Shown piece by piece: positions 8,263 to 16,270 of a DNA stretch of 64,000 bases. Made by a program: the position numbers and the translations under genes. How positions within the stretch are numbered: the first letter of the stretch is position 1; the number at the start of each line of letters is the position of its first letter. The stretch lies in NCBI GenBank assembly GCA_001769215.1, contig MEOL01000037.1:165185-229184 (forward strand). The letters are read 5' to 3'. The notes below the pieces were generated by a model that was not told where the DNA came from, searched no databases, and was given only the letters and a program-made list of their open reading frames with translations. The DNA comes from Bacteroidetes bacterium GWF2_41_31. GTDB lineage: Bacteria; Bacteroidota; Bacteroidia; Bacteroidales; F082.

Positions 8263-10275
8263 ATGGAAACTGTTAAAAACACAAAAAAGAAAATCCTTAA
8301 AGCTACTGAATCAGAACAGAATGGGAAAGGTATTTCCGGAAAAATTGACCAGTTTGACGCATATTCAGCACTCGAACAAGGAGTGCAGCTGGCACTCAAT
8401 ACCTATGCCAATGTTCATCGGGGCAGCGGACACAACTCCATGGTGTCCACCCGTTTATATGATCAGGCCAGGGATATAGTCCTTGAATACCTGGCTTTGA
8501 ACAAAAACAAATTCGTGGTGATCTTTTGCACACGCAGAAGTATCGCTTTATTAATGACACAACTTGCCCCGGGATCTTATAAAAGTATTTCAGGTGAGGA
8601 CATAGGTCTTTCGCTGGGAGTGTGGGCATTAGCCGTTAACAAAAAAGCCTTACCTCAGGGCGCACCTTTGTTTTCAGGTGGAGGAACCACCAAACTTGTT
8701 TCCAAAGATTGGGTGATATGGGCGGATGCGCCGGAGAAGTTCGAGGCTGGTACGCCCGCTATAATGAATGTTATAGCCTTTGCCAAAGCACTACATCTGG
8801 TACAACAAAAGGGGAAAGACATTTTTCTGAATCCCGCGGTTGAAATGCTGACTGCCGCCGAAATTCTGTATCAGGATCCACTGGAGAGTTACTCGGGAAA
8901 GGAATTGCTGCATGAACTCAGGCAAACCCTGATAGGACGTGATGTACGGGTTCCGACAATGGAAGGGGGGAGATCTTTCATCAATCTGGATAATAGCGCC
9001 AGCACGCCCACCTTTACTCCTGTCTGGAACGCCTTTCGGCAAACATGGTGTCAATCTGCACAGGTAAAGCAGGAAATTATTCGAGAAGTGAAGTCCATCT
9101 GCGCCAACATGCTGGGGGCGCCCTTGTCTGACTACGAGGTGATTTTCACTTCCAATACCACAGAAGCCATCAACCTGGTGGCTGAAAGTCTGGGCCATGA
9201 ATCCAAAGTAAACATTGAGCCTGTTGTCCTCAATACACTGCTCGAACATTCCTCGAATGACCTGCCCTGGCGCATGGTTCCCGGCCATTCACTGATCCGG
9301 TTGTCGGTAGACCCCGAAGGCTTTTTGGATTTAAATGAATTGGAAACTATGCTGATTGATTATAATCAAAAAGGCCTGTATGGTAAAAAGCGAATCAGGT
9401 TGGTAGCCATAAGTGGTGCATCTAATGTGCTGGGCATCTGCAATAATTTAGAAGAGATCGGCAGGATCGTTCACCAGTTTGGAGCACAACTGCTGGTAGA
9501 TGCAGCACAACTGGTCGCTCACCGAAAGGTCGACATGGAAAAATGCGGGATAGATTATCTCGTTTTCTCTGCTCACAAGGTGTACGCGCCATTCGGTACG
9601 GGTGCTCTGGTCGCGGGGAAGGGTTTGCTTCATTTTAACACCGAAGAACTGGAACTGATTCAATTATCCGGCGAAGAAAATGCAGGAGGCATCGCTGCGC
9701 TGGGCAAGGCATTGGTGCTACTGCAACGGATTGGAATGGACCTGATCAGGGAGGAAGAACAGGCTTTGACCAGGAGGGCTATGCAAGGCATGACGCACAT
9801 CCCCGGTCTCGAAATTTATGGCACAAAAAATCCGGACTCTCCCGGATTTAACCACAAGGTTGGCGTCATTGTTTTCAACATAAAGAACAAGATGCCTAAC
9901 CGGGTGGCTAAACAATTGGCCTTGCAGGGAGGAATAGGTGTGAGCTACGGATGTCATTGCGCGCATATCATGGTCAAACACATTCTTCACATCACTCCTT
10001 TTCTTGAACAATTCCAGCGCCTGATTCAAACCTTATTCCCGAAGTTCAGGTTTCTGGGTGTCATCCGGGTGAGCCTGGGCATTGAGAACACCGAAGAGGA
10101 TGTGGATATCCTGATTCAGGTGCTGAACCAAATTACAGGAAAACCCCGGAAATCAGCGGACAAACTCTCTGGCACTGCATCTAAAGGAACACCCATTTTA
10201 AGCCAGAAAGAGGTACAACAACAGGTAAATAATTTCGTCAATGAAGTGGCCTTGAAGGTCTATTCATCATCATAA
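8263..10275 (+). CDS. Class V aminotransferase / cysteine desulfurase-like protein with a duplicated, core-deleted N-terminal half
   Basis: Residues ~237-670 read as a complete PLP-dependent class V aminotransferase of the cysteine-desulfurase type: NLDNSASTPTF, FTSNTTEAINLVAESLG, VDAAQLVAHRKVD, the Schiff-base lysine in SAHKVYAPFGTGALVAG (Lys439), and a CHCAH motif at 564-568. Residues ~35-215 look like a second copy lacking its middle. NVHRGSGHNSMVSTRLYDQA resembles the family's N-terminus, and GGGTTKLVS with DAPEKFEAGTPAI resembles the segment after the catalytic lysine, but the PLP aspartate and lysine region is absent. The C-terminal ~45 residues are a polar tail. I would not name a substrate; sulfur transfer, selenocysteine lyase or amino-acid chemistry are all possible. 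It stands alone. Confidence 0.8.
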   Translation: METVKNTKKKILKATESEQNGKGISGKIDQFDAYSALEQGVQLALNTYANVHRGSGHNSMVSTRLYDQARDIVLEYLALNKNKFVVIFCTRRSIALLMTQLAPGSYKSISGEDIGLSLGVWALAVNKKALPQGAPLFSGGGTTKLVSKDWVIWADAPEKFEAGTPAIMNVIAFAKALHLVQQKGKDIFLNPAVEMLTAAEILYQDPLESYSGKELLHELRQTLIGRDVRVPTMEGGRSFINLDNSASTPTFTPVWNAFRQTWCQSAQVKQEIIREVKSICANMLGAPLSDYEVIFTSNTTEAINLVAESLGHESKVNIEPVVLNTLLEHSSNDLPWRMVPGHSLIRLSVDPEGFLDLNELETMLIDYNQKGLYGKKRIRLVAISGASNVLGICNNLEEIGRIVHQFGAQLLVDAAQLVAHRKVDMEKCGIDYLVFSAHKVYAPFGTGALVAGKGLLHFNTEELELIQLSGEENAGGIAALGKALVLLQRIGMDLIREEEQALTRRAMQGMTHIPGLEIYGTKNPDSPGFNHKVGVIVFNIKNKMPNRVAKQLALQGGIGVSYGCHCAHIMVKHILHITPFLEQFQRLIQTLFPKFRFLGVIRVSLGIENTEEDVDILIQVLNQITGKPRKSADKLSGTASKGTPILSQKEVQQQVNNFVNEVALKVYSSS

Positions 10276-10387
10276 CGGTATCATTTTACACTATTTGAAT
10301 CCGAATCTTACCTTTGATACTCCAGAATGGGGTTGTTTTTATAAAGTGTTATCCTTTCGGAAGGATTGAGGAAACACACTTCAGTGC

Positions 10388-10477
10388 ATGAACAAACATC
10401 ATATAAAAGCCGTGAACTGTTTAGTTGTAACTATCATCATGATGTCCTTTATGGGAAGCTATTTTTTCTATTTTTGA
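10388..10477 (+). CDS. Possible 29-aa single-helix membrane peptide
   Basis: A short ORF encodes a peptide with a basic start (MNKHHIKAV) followed by one hydrophobic stretch ending in aromatic residues (SYFFYF). It ends three bases before the start of the thioredoxin-like gene, so it could be a translationally coupled leader or a small membrane partner. Only conservation in relatives could separate it from chance. Confidence 0.3.
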   Translation: MNKHHIKAVNCLVVTIIMMSFMGSYFFYF

Positions 10478-10480
10478 AAA

Positions 10481-10750
10481 ATGAATGAAAACAAATCCAT
10501 TTCAATAGAGATGTACTACACATTTACTTGTCCAAATTGTAAAGTGCTGAGCCGCATGCTCGATGACGTACTGCCACAGTTTGGGAGAAAGTTTGTTTTG
10601 AAGAAAACGAATGCAAATATGCCTGTGGGTATGATAAAAACAATGAAGTTGGGCATTCATGCTGTTCCGGCACTGCTGGTTGACCAGAAAATTGTTTTCA
10701 GAAGTGTTCCAACGAGAGAAGAATTAATCAATATATTAAGTAGTTATTAA
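10481..10750 (+). CDS. Thioredoxin-like CxxC protein
   Basis: This 89-aa cytoplasmic protein has a thioredoxin/glutaredoxin-type fold. The redox motif CPNC is at residues 17-20 after a beta strand (SIEMYYTFT), and the cis-proline segment HAVPALLVD is near residue 60. It has no signal peptide. It most resembles the small thioredoxin domains used as thiol carriers. The next gene, for a small membrane protein, follows after 17 bp and may be co-transcribed. The partner is unknown. Confidence 0.75.
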   Translation: MNENKSISIEMYYTFTCPNCKVLSRMLDDVLPQFGRKFVLKKTNANMPVGMIKTMKLGIHAVPALLVDQKIVFRSVPTREELINILSSY

Positions 10751-10767
10751 TCAAAACAAAAGAGAAA

Positions 10768-10995
10768 ATGGAAGCAAAGAAAAAATTAAGATGCCCGCTT
10801 GGGGTTCCCGGTGGAATTTTAGCTGCATTGATTGGCTTGACCGGAGTGATTGTCAACATCATTCACTTCAACTGGTTTGAGTTGATTACTTCACTGGCTT
10901 TGTTGTTGCTGGCCTTGCCATTCGTTCGTGTAATGATGATGGTACATTCTGCCAACGACCGATTGGACGAATTAGAAAGCAAAATGAATAAATAA
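10768..10995 (+). CDS. Small two-helix membrane protein
   Basis: I do not recognise this 75-aa protein. It has a basic N-terminus (MEAKKKLRCPLGVPGG), two hydrophobic helices (about 16-33 and 37-55) and a short charged tail (NDRLDELESKMNK) likely to form a coiled coil. It lies 17 bp after the thioredoxin-like gene on the same strand, which suggests a functional pair, possibly with the membrane protein anchoring or using the CxxC protein (inference). Confidence 0.6.
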   Translation: MEAKKKLRCPLGVPGGILAALIGLTGVIVNIIHFNWFELITSLALLLLALPFVRVMMMVHSANDRLDELESKMNK

Positions 10996-11138
10996 CTGGA
11001 GAAAAACATTTCTGTTTGGGGAGTTCTGTCATAGCCTGTTTTAAGAAGGGTTATGCCATGCAATTCGATGCTGAGACTTTGCAGGAATATTTCATTTTGA
11101 TCATCAGAAATCTAACATTTTAACTTTACCTATTCAAC

Positions 11139-11825
11139 ATGAAAAAAGCGATAGTTATTATCATTTCAGTATTATACTACAGCACAGCATATTCTCAGTT
11201 AAGTAAAGGTAATTTCCTAATCGGAATGTCAACCACCTTAAGCTCGATTGGTACCGGACCCGAAATGTTTGGGACCGGATACTCAACGATTAATTCAAAA
11301 ATAGGAGGTAAGACAGAAGGGCAAACGAAAACATTTGGCTTAAACCTGGTTCCAAAAGTTGGATACTTTGTGTTGGACAATGTTGCCGTTGGGCTGGATA
11401 TAAATCTGTCGTACAGTTCAATGAAGATCAACAATTCCCGGGAATCACAAACCACTTTTTTTGGTGGCCTTGGTGCTTTTGGCAGATATTATATACCCGT
11501 ATCAAAAGTGTATTCATTTTTTGAATTGAATGCAGGCATGGGTCAGGCTTCGTCCAAGTATAAAAGCCCGGGGTCCAATCCTTACTATTACTATGCCGAT
11601 TCGGAATCTAAATCTAACTTTTATAACTTCGGTACTGGTGTTGGTTTGGCAGTTCCATTGGGTAAAAAAATCATCATTGATTTTATAGCTGGCTATGATT
11701 ACGTAAGGGAAGTTTCCAATAAAACCTATTATGGACAAAAAGTTGGAACGGCAATACATTCGTTTGGTTTTGAAATGGGAATCATGGTGATGTTAGGAGG
11801 TAACAAACAGGCTAAAAAGGATTAA
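11139..11825 (+). CDS. Outer-membrane beta-barrel protein
   Basis: The 228-aa protein has a signal peptide (about 1-20, ending AYSQ) and alternating amphipathic strands such as VAVGLDINLSYSSMK and AFGRYYIPVSKVYSFFELNAG. These are typical of the OmpW/OmpA-like eight-strand porin folds common in Bacteroidota. Glycine- and tyrosine-rich loops (residues ~145-165) would face outward. The next gene, a lipoprotein, starts 24 bp downstream, so the two may form a surface pair. Ligand and role are unknown. Confidence 0.75.
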   Translation: MKKAIVIIISVLYYSTAYSQLSKGNFLIGMSTTLSSIGTGPEMFGTGYSTINSKIGGKTEGQTKTFGLNLVPKVGYFVLDNVAVGLDINLSYSSMKINNSRESQTTFFGGLGAFGRYYIPVSKVYSFFELNAGMGQASSKYKSPGSNPYYYYADSESKSNFYNFGTGVGLAVPLGKKIIIDFIAGYDYVREVSNKTYYGQKVGTAIHSFGFEMGIMVMLGGNKQAKKD

Positions 11826-11849
11826 TGTGATTTATTAAACGACTTCAAC

Positions 11850-13472
11850 ATGAAAATGAAAATAGAAAGAGCCCCTTTGGTTAAGCATGTTTTTTTCCTG
11901 GCAATCATGGGTCTGTTGATACTTATGGGATGTACTAAAGAAGACAATTCTATTGATGCATTAAAGACGTTTACGTTAAGAAATCCTTTAAATTATACCA
12001 ACGACCAAAATCCGGATTATGTTCCATTGGATTGGTCTACACTTCCTTCCGGCTATTTTGAGATGCGTTATAGCAATTTAACGATTTGGGCATCCCCCTA
12101 TTACGAAGTTTATTTGTGGAAAAAAGTAACCAATGACACCATTCTGCATGAAAAGCTCGACGTAAACCATTTTGCCCTGATTGGTGCAGAAGGATCAACA
12201 ACCTATCAGTGGAAAGTTGTCGCATGGGCGAATGAAAGAATCCTGATCGAAAGCAACATTTGGGAATTTACTACGGAACCAAAAATGTACAAAGGAAATA
12301 TTACGTTCTCTACCCAGAGTGAAGTTGACGCTTTTGCTGGTGGTGATTATAGAATTATCGGTGGAGATCTTACCATCCTAAATTCAGATATTGATCCTGT
12401 TTCGAACCTCTCACCTTTATCAGAAATCACTAATATTAAGGGGGATGTAATTATAAACAATACGAATTTAACCATTTTAGCCGGATTTACGAATTTGGAG
12501 TTTGTTGCTGGAAATCTGGAGATTAAAGACAATGAATTATTGACAGAAATACAAGGCTTCAAAAATCTGGAACTTATCGGAGGTGTCTTTTTTTTAAGTG
12601 GGAATAACCAGTTGGTCATGCTGGATGAATTTTCTAAACTAAAATCAGTTCAATCAGATCTGGTAATTACCATAAACAACAGTTTAACCTCCATTGATAA
12701 TTTTAATCAGTTAGATAGTGTTTTTGGGGAACTAACAATCGGTTATAACGATTTACTTGAAACCATAAACGGTTTCCATAACCTGAGCTACATAAGTGGA
12801 AAGTTGGGGATTTCCGGACATAATCGTTTAACTTCTGTTAAGGGATTTGAAAATGTAAATTTAATAGGAGATCAAGTTTATCACATTGCTAAAGGGCTTG
12901 AAATCAGGGACAATGGTCAATTATCGGAAATTCCTGAATTTAATAAAGTAAACTCAATTGGAGGTAATTTTAGAGTAGACAATAATGATCATTTAAATGT
13001 TTTTACTGGCTTTGAAAACCTAATCACCATCAATGGTGACTTTGAAATTGGGGAAAGTAATTTATTAACTTCGATACCGGGAATGAATAATTTGGAAGTC
13101 ATTGGCGGGTCATTTAAGATTGATTGGAATTGGTCGTTAGCCACCGTTGCAGGTTTCGAAAACCTAAAAACCATTAGAGGGGCATTTATTGTCGAAAATA
13201 ACGCTGTACTCAAAACTATTTCAGGGCTAAATCGATTGGAGTCAATTGACAACAATCTTGTTTTTAATACCAATAAGGCATTGACAACAATTGATGCGTT
13301 TGATAAACTACAAATTGTTGGTGGTCAAATCTCGGTTGTTTTTAATTATCAACTAAACTCATTTTGTTTTTTAAAGCATTTGGTTGTGTTTGGTATTTTC
13401 CAGGGTTATGTGGTTCATTATAACATGGTAAATCCAACCATAGACGAAATAAAGGAACTTGTATGTGATTAG
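11850..13472 (+). CDS. Lipoprotein with receptor-L/leucine-rich-like repeats
   Basis: The 540-aa protein starts with a lipoprotein signal peptide; the lipobox ILMGC puts the acylated cysteine at residue 28. Residues ~35-145 look like a fibronectin-type domain. From ~150 to 520 it consists of roughly a dozen 22-30 residue repeats built on the pattern hxGxhxIxxNxxLxxIxGFxNL, for example LEIKDNELLTEIQGFKNLEL. These form a beta-solenoid like receptor L or LRR domains and usually bind proteins or glycans. It probably sits on the cell surface as a surface-exposed lipoprotein. It follows a beta-barrel gene by 24 bp. Confidence 0.75.
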   Translation: MKMKIERAPLVKHVFFLAIMGLLILMGCTKEDNSIDALKTFTLRNPLNYTNDQNPDYVPLDWSTLPSGYFEMRYSNLTIWASPYYEVYLWKKVTNDTILHEKLDVNHFALIGAEGSTTYQWKVVAWANERILIESNIWEFTTEPKMYKGNITFSTQSEVDAFAGGDYRIIGGDLTILNSDIDPVSNLSPLSEITNIKGDVIINNTNLTILAGFTNLEFVAGNLEIKDNELLTEIQGFKNLELIGGVFFLSGNNQLVMLDEFSKLKSVQSDLVITINNSLTSIDNFNQLDSVFGELTIGYNDLLETINGFHNLSYISGKLGISGHNRLTSVKGFENVNLIGDQVYHIAKGLEIRDNGQLSEIPEFNKVNSIGGNFRVDNNDHLNVFTGFENLITINGDFEIGESNLLTSIPGMNNLEVIGGSFKIDWNWSLATVAGFENLKTIRGAFIVENNAVLKTISGLNRLESIDNNLVFNTNKALTTIDAFDKLQIVGGQISVVFNYQLNSFCFLKHLVVFGIFQGYVVHYNMVNPTIDEIKELVCD

Positions 13473-13504
13473 AATTATTACCTGATGGAAGCAGTGTGAT
13501 TTAG

Positions 13505-13738
13505 GCTCATGAAACCAACGTATTATCAATGATGCATATCGGTCATGAAATTAGTTTTGGGTTTTTAATTGAGTTCGAGTTAAAAGAAATAATAACAGAA
13601 TGAATGTCGATTTCTTCATCCATCCATCCTGAATTTATTTATTATGAAAAAGTTGGAATGACAGGAGGACATGCTCCTACTTTTATTAGATGCTTGAATT
13701 TTAATATTGGAATTAAATATAAACTGAAAAAAGACTAA
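13505..13738 (+). pseudogene. Decayed C-terminus of an outer-membrane beta-barrel protein
   Basis: One frame reads as barrel-like strands across an in-frame TGA at 13601-13603. Before it comes HEISFGFLIEFELKEIITE; after it comes an ORF (13604-13738) with EFIYYEKVGMTGGHAPTF and the terminal strand NFNIGIKYKLKKD. Glycine- and aromatic-alternating strands ending in a C-terminal strand are typical of Bacteroidota porin-family proteins. No intact N-terminus or signal peptide precedes it. It resembles the barrel gene at 11139 in style, so a degraded duplicate is plausible. The rest of the 453-bp gap (13473-13925) shows no gene. Confidence 0.55.
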
Positions 13739-13925
13739 ACTGAAGAAACACCAGCTTGAAACACCGGCTCATTGTACATGCCCCGGAAAGTGATTCAAAA
13801 AAAGGAAGTTACCTATTTGAAAATAAGCGCAAATTAAGAAAAATAGTAGTCCTAATGAGGCACGCGTCATACACTTTAACCGGTATACACAAAGTAAGGT
13901 ACATCCGTAAAATCATACAGCAACC

Positions 13926-14411
13926 ATGATACATCAATTTAAAGCCACATTGGATATTATAGGAATAAACCCTTTCGTTTATGTGCCAGAGCAAATCCTG
14001 AAAGATCTATTTACCCAAGCCGGTAAAGACAAAGGGCATATACCCGTGCGTATTGTGATAAACAATAATCAACATAAACAAACTTTAGTGAAATTCAGTG
14101 GTGATTGGAGGTTGTACATTAATACCACAATACTTAAAAATTCGCCAAAACGAATTGGCGAAACAATTGATATTGCAATTGAATTCGACCCGGCAGACAG
14201 GTCCATCATGCCTCACCCCGAATTTTTAAAAGCCCTTGACCAAAACAAGGAAGCAAAACAAGTATTTGAAAGCTTACCGGCTTCGAGGCAAAAAGAAATT
14301 ATTCGCTACATTTCGTTTCTAAAATCGGCGGATAGCGTAACAAGGAATGTGCAGAAAGCAATGGGTTTTTTAACCGGCAAAAACAGGTTTGTTGGCCGCG
14401 ACAAACCATAA
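13926..14411 (+). CDS. DUF1905 / YdeI-OmpD-associated family protein
   Basis: The 161-aa protein has an N-terminal DUF1905 fold (about 1-95: FKATLDIIGINPFVYVPEQI, VKFSGDWRLYINTTIL, KRIGETIDIAIEFDPADR). A C-terminal YdeI-type helical segment follows (about 105-160: FESLPASRQKEIIRYISFLK and VQKAMGFLTGKNRF). Members are cytoplasmic and of unsettled function; YdeI homologues have been linked to bacteriocin or peptide stress protection. It is monocistronic, flanked by decayed DNA upstream and a TPR lipoprotein downstream. Confidence 0.8.
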   Translation: MIHQFKATLDIIGINPFVYVPEQILKDLFTQAGKDKGHIPVRIVINNNQHKQTLVKFSGDWRLYINTTILKNSPKRIGETIDIAIEFDPADRSIMPHPEFLKALDQNKEAKQVFESLPASRQKEIIRYISFLKSADSVTRNVQKAMGFLTGKNRFVGRDKP

Positions 14412-14550
14412 ATTTTAACCATAACAAAAAACTGTTGCCCGATTTATGGTATTATTTTGAGCTGAAAAAAATGAAAAATACTGAAAACTTCATACACTCA
14501 TCAGTCGAATGCAACTCTTTTTGGTCAGTGTAGTATAAGCGAAATAAAAA

Positions 14551-15387
14551 ATGAGATATTTTATTTACCTGATAATCCTTTTGACTTCATGTTCGACTTC
14601 AGAACAGAATAATTCAGATACTAAAATGCGTGAATTAACGGACGATCAAATAGTTAAAAGGTATTTGGAGAATGGAGCCTGGAAAATCAGATATTTTTCA
14701 CCTGAGTATCAATTGTATCTCGACTCTGCAATAGCCGTCAACCTTAATTTGGCCTATCTGTACCAACAGAAAGCCATGCCTTACTTTAAACAAGGCAAAC
14801 ACGAACTGGGACTTAAGTCGCTGGACAGAGCCGTAGAACTTGACCCTCAATCATATATTGATTACAGAGCTTTTATAAAGTGTATTTTTGCCCGGACATA
14901 TCATGAATCTATTCAGGACTTTAAAACGGCAAAAAAATTAAAAGTTGAAAACGGTGTTGTGATGGACCACACATACGATTTTTACATTGGACTATGCTAC
15001 TTACAGTTGGGCGACTTCTCAAAATCATTGCACTTTCTGGAAAATAGTATTGATCAGGCAAGAAAAGCAAATGGAGAAAATTGGATACATTTTCTGGACC
15101 TTTTTTATGCAGGAATCGCGACGCAGGAATTAAACCGGCATCAAGAGGCTATTCTGTATTTCGACAAAGCATTAACGAACTACCCGGCCTTTTCGGACGC
15201 CAAATATTATAAGGCCTTGTCACTATTTCGAACAGGCCAACTAAACCTGGCCGAAGAAACCCTAACAGAATGTGAAGTTGACTTTAAGAAGGGCTATACA
15301 ATAAATGAGGATAATGCGGTTTATGTTACCTACCCATATCAAATCAAGCAGTTTTATATTGACGTTCTCAGATTGAAAAAGTGGTAA
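14551..15387 (+). CDS. TPR-containing lipoprotein
   Basis: The 278-aa protein begins with a lipoprotein signal peptide (YLIILLTSCS, lipid-modified Cys at residue 14). Tetratricopeptide repeats then run through most of it: AYLYQQKAMPYFKQGKHELG, the repeat around YIGLCYLQLGDFSKSLHFLE, and AGIATQELNRHQEAILYFD with SDAKYYKALSLFRTGQLNLA. It is probably a periplasmic or outer-membrane-anchored protein-interaction scaffold. No catalytic domain is present. Confidence 0.8.
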   Translation: MRYFIYLIILLTSCSTSEQNNSDTKMRELTDDQIVKRYLENGAWKIRYFSPEYQLYLDSAIAVNLNLAYLYQQKAMPYFKQGKHELGLKSLDRAVELDPQSYIDYRAFIKCIFARTYHESIQDFKTAKKLKVENGVVMDHTYDFYIGLCYLQLGDFSKSLHFLENSIDQARKANGENWIHFLDLFYAGIATQELNRHQEAILYFDKALTNYPAFSDAKYYKALSLFRTGQLNLAEETLTECEVDFKKGYTINEDNAVYVTYPYQIKQFYIDVLRLKKW

Positions 15388-15414
15388 GTGGTAGAAAAAA
15401 GCATCACACAATAA

Positions 15415-15582
15415 CCAAAGGATCTGAGTACCAAACAGCACCTGGCGATGTTCCGGTTTGAGGTTGTTGTACTACCGAAGGAATTGGATTATTTGTAAGG
15501 AAAGGGGATTCCTGTTTTTTGGGAGATCTGTTTTGAGTTCTATTCCGGCAAGATGGATAAGGTGCAAAACCCGGTGGTATAA
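15415..15582 (+). pseudogene. Short gene remnant with in-frame stop
   Basis: A single frame gives protein-like sequence on both sides of an in-frame TAA at 15496-15498: STKQHLAMFRFEVVVLPKEL, then GKGIPVFWEICFEFYSGKMD followed by KVQNPVV and a stop. The composition is that of real protein rather than random AT-rich DNA, but no start codon or family is recognisable. It lies in the 506-bp gap between the TPR lipoprotein and the TonB-receptor operon. The rest of that gap has only a TACTTTTG -7 match at 15677-15684. Confidence 0.4.
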
Positions 15583-15896
15583 TAATTGCTTTTCTTCGAC
15601 GTAACCATTGTAAAACAATATTTTTCCCCTGTCTTAATCAATTTTTGAAAAATAATGAGGAATTGAAAGAATCCCCTACTTTTGCGAAAAATTATCTGTG
15701 GAGGCGGTGTTAGCTCGCAAGCCGGAAAATCAGGTTCAATATCATGTTGATAACAGTGGAGTGTAGATAGTTATGCAATATTCTGCCCGCATCAACGTTA
15801 GTGTCATCTAATTGTGATAAAACCCGACTCCCCAAAGTATCATCCATATAACGGCCATGCATTTTAACAAACCGACACAATAGATCAGATAGCTTG

Positions 15897-16211
15897 ATGG
15901 TTGGAAATGTGAAAAATATTGCTTCTTTATTACTCTTTTTGGTATTTCTTTTACCTTCACTGGTTAAGCTTGAGCATCATCATAAACGCTTTGAATGCAA
16001 GTCAGGGAGCGGGACGCATTACCATTCATTTCAGGAAAAATGCGCCATTTGTAATTTTGAATTCTCTGTTTTTTCTTCAGACTTTGAAAATATCGTTTTA
16101 CAGAAAAGACAACCCCTGGCCAAATATCGCAATCATTACAAGTCTGTTAATTATTCTACACTCTCCACATATTCATTTTTATTACGTGCGCCACCAGATA
16201 GTCAGATTTAA
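15897..16211 (+). CDS. Small His/Cys-rich membrane-anchored protein
   Basis: I chose the ATG at 15897 over a TTG three bases upstream; this gives 104 aa. One N-terminal hydrophobic segment (IASLLLFLVFLLPSLVKL) is followed by a metal-ligand-rich stretch: EHHHKRFEC, then THYHSFQEKCAICNFEFSVF. Clustered His and a CxxC motif suggest periplasmic metal binding. Small proteins of this type often sit directly before TonB-dependent receptors in Bacteroidota, and here the receptor gene starts 59 bp downstream. Copper, zinc or a metal chelate are possible ligands (inference). Confidence 0.65.
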   Translation: MVGNVKNIASLLLFLVFLLPSLVKLEHHHKRFECKSGSGTHYHSFQEKCAICNFEFSVFSSDFENIVLQKRQPLAKYRNHYKSVNYSTLSTYSFLLRAPPDSQI

Positions 16212-16270
16212 TCATACGCACCATTTTTGGTGTTGAATAAAATTTTGCCTATCAATTAAAACGTAATAAA

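Noticed and set aside
8175..8276. 33-aa ORF overlapping the start of the 670-aa gene
   Set aside because: Overlaps the real start in another frame; no hydrophobic or regulatory pattern such as an attenuator peptide is visible.
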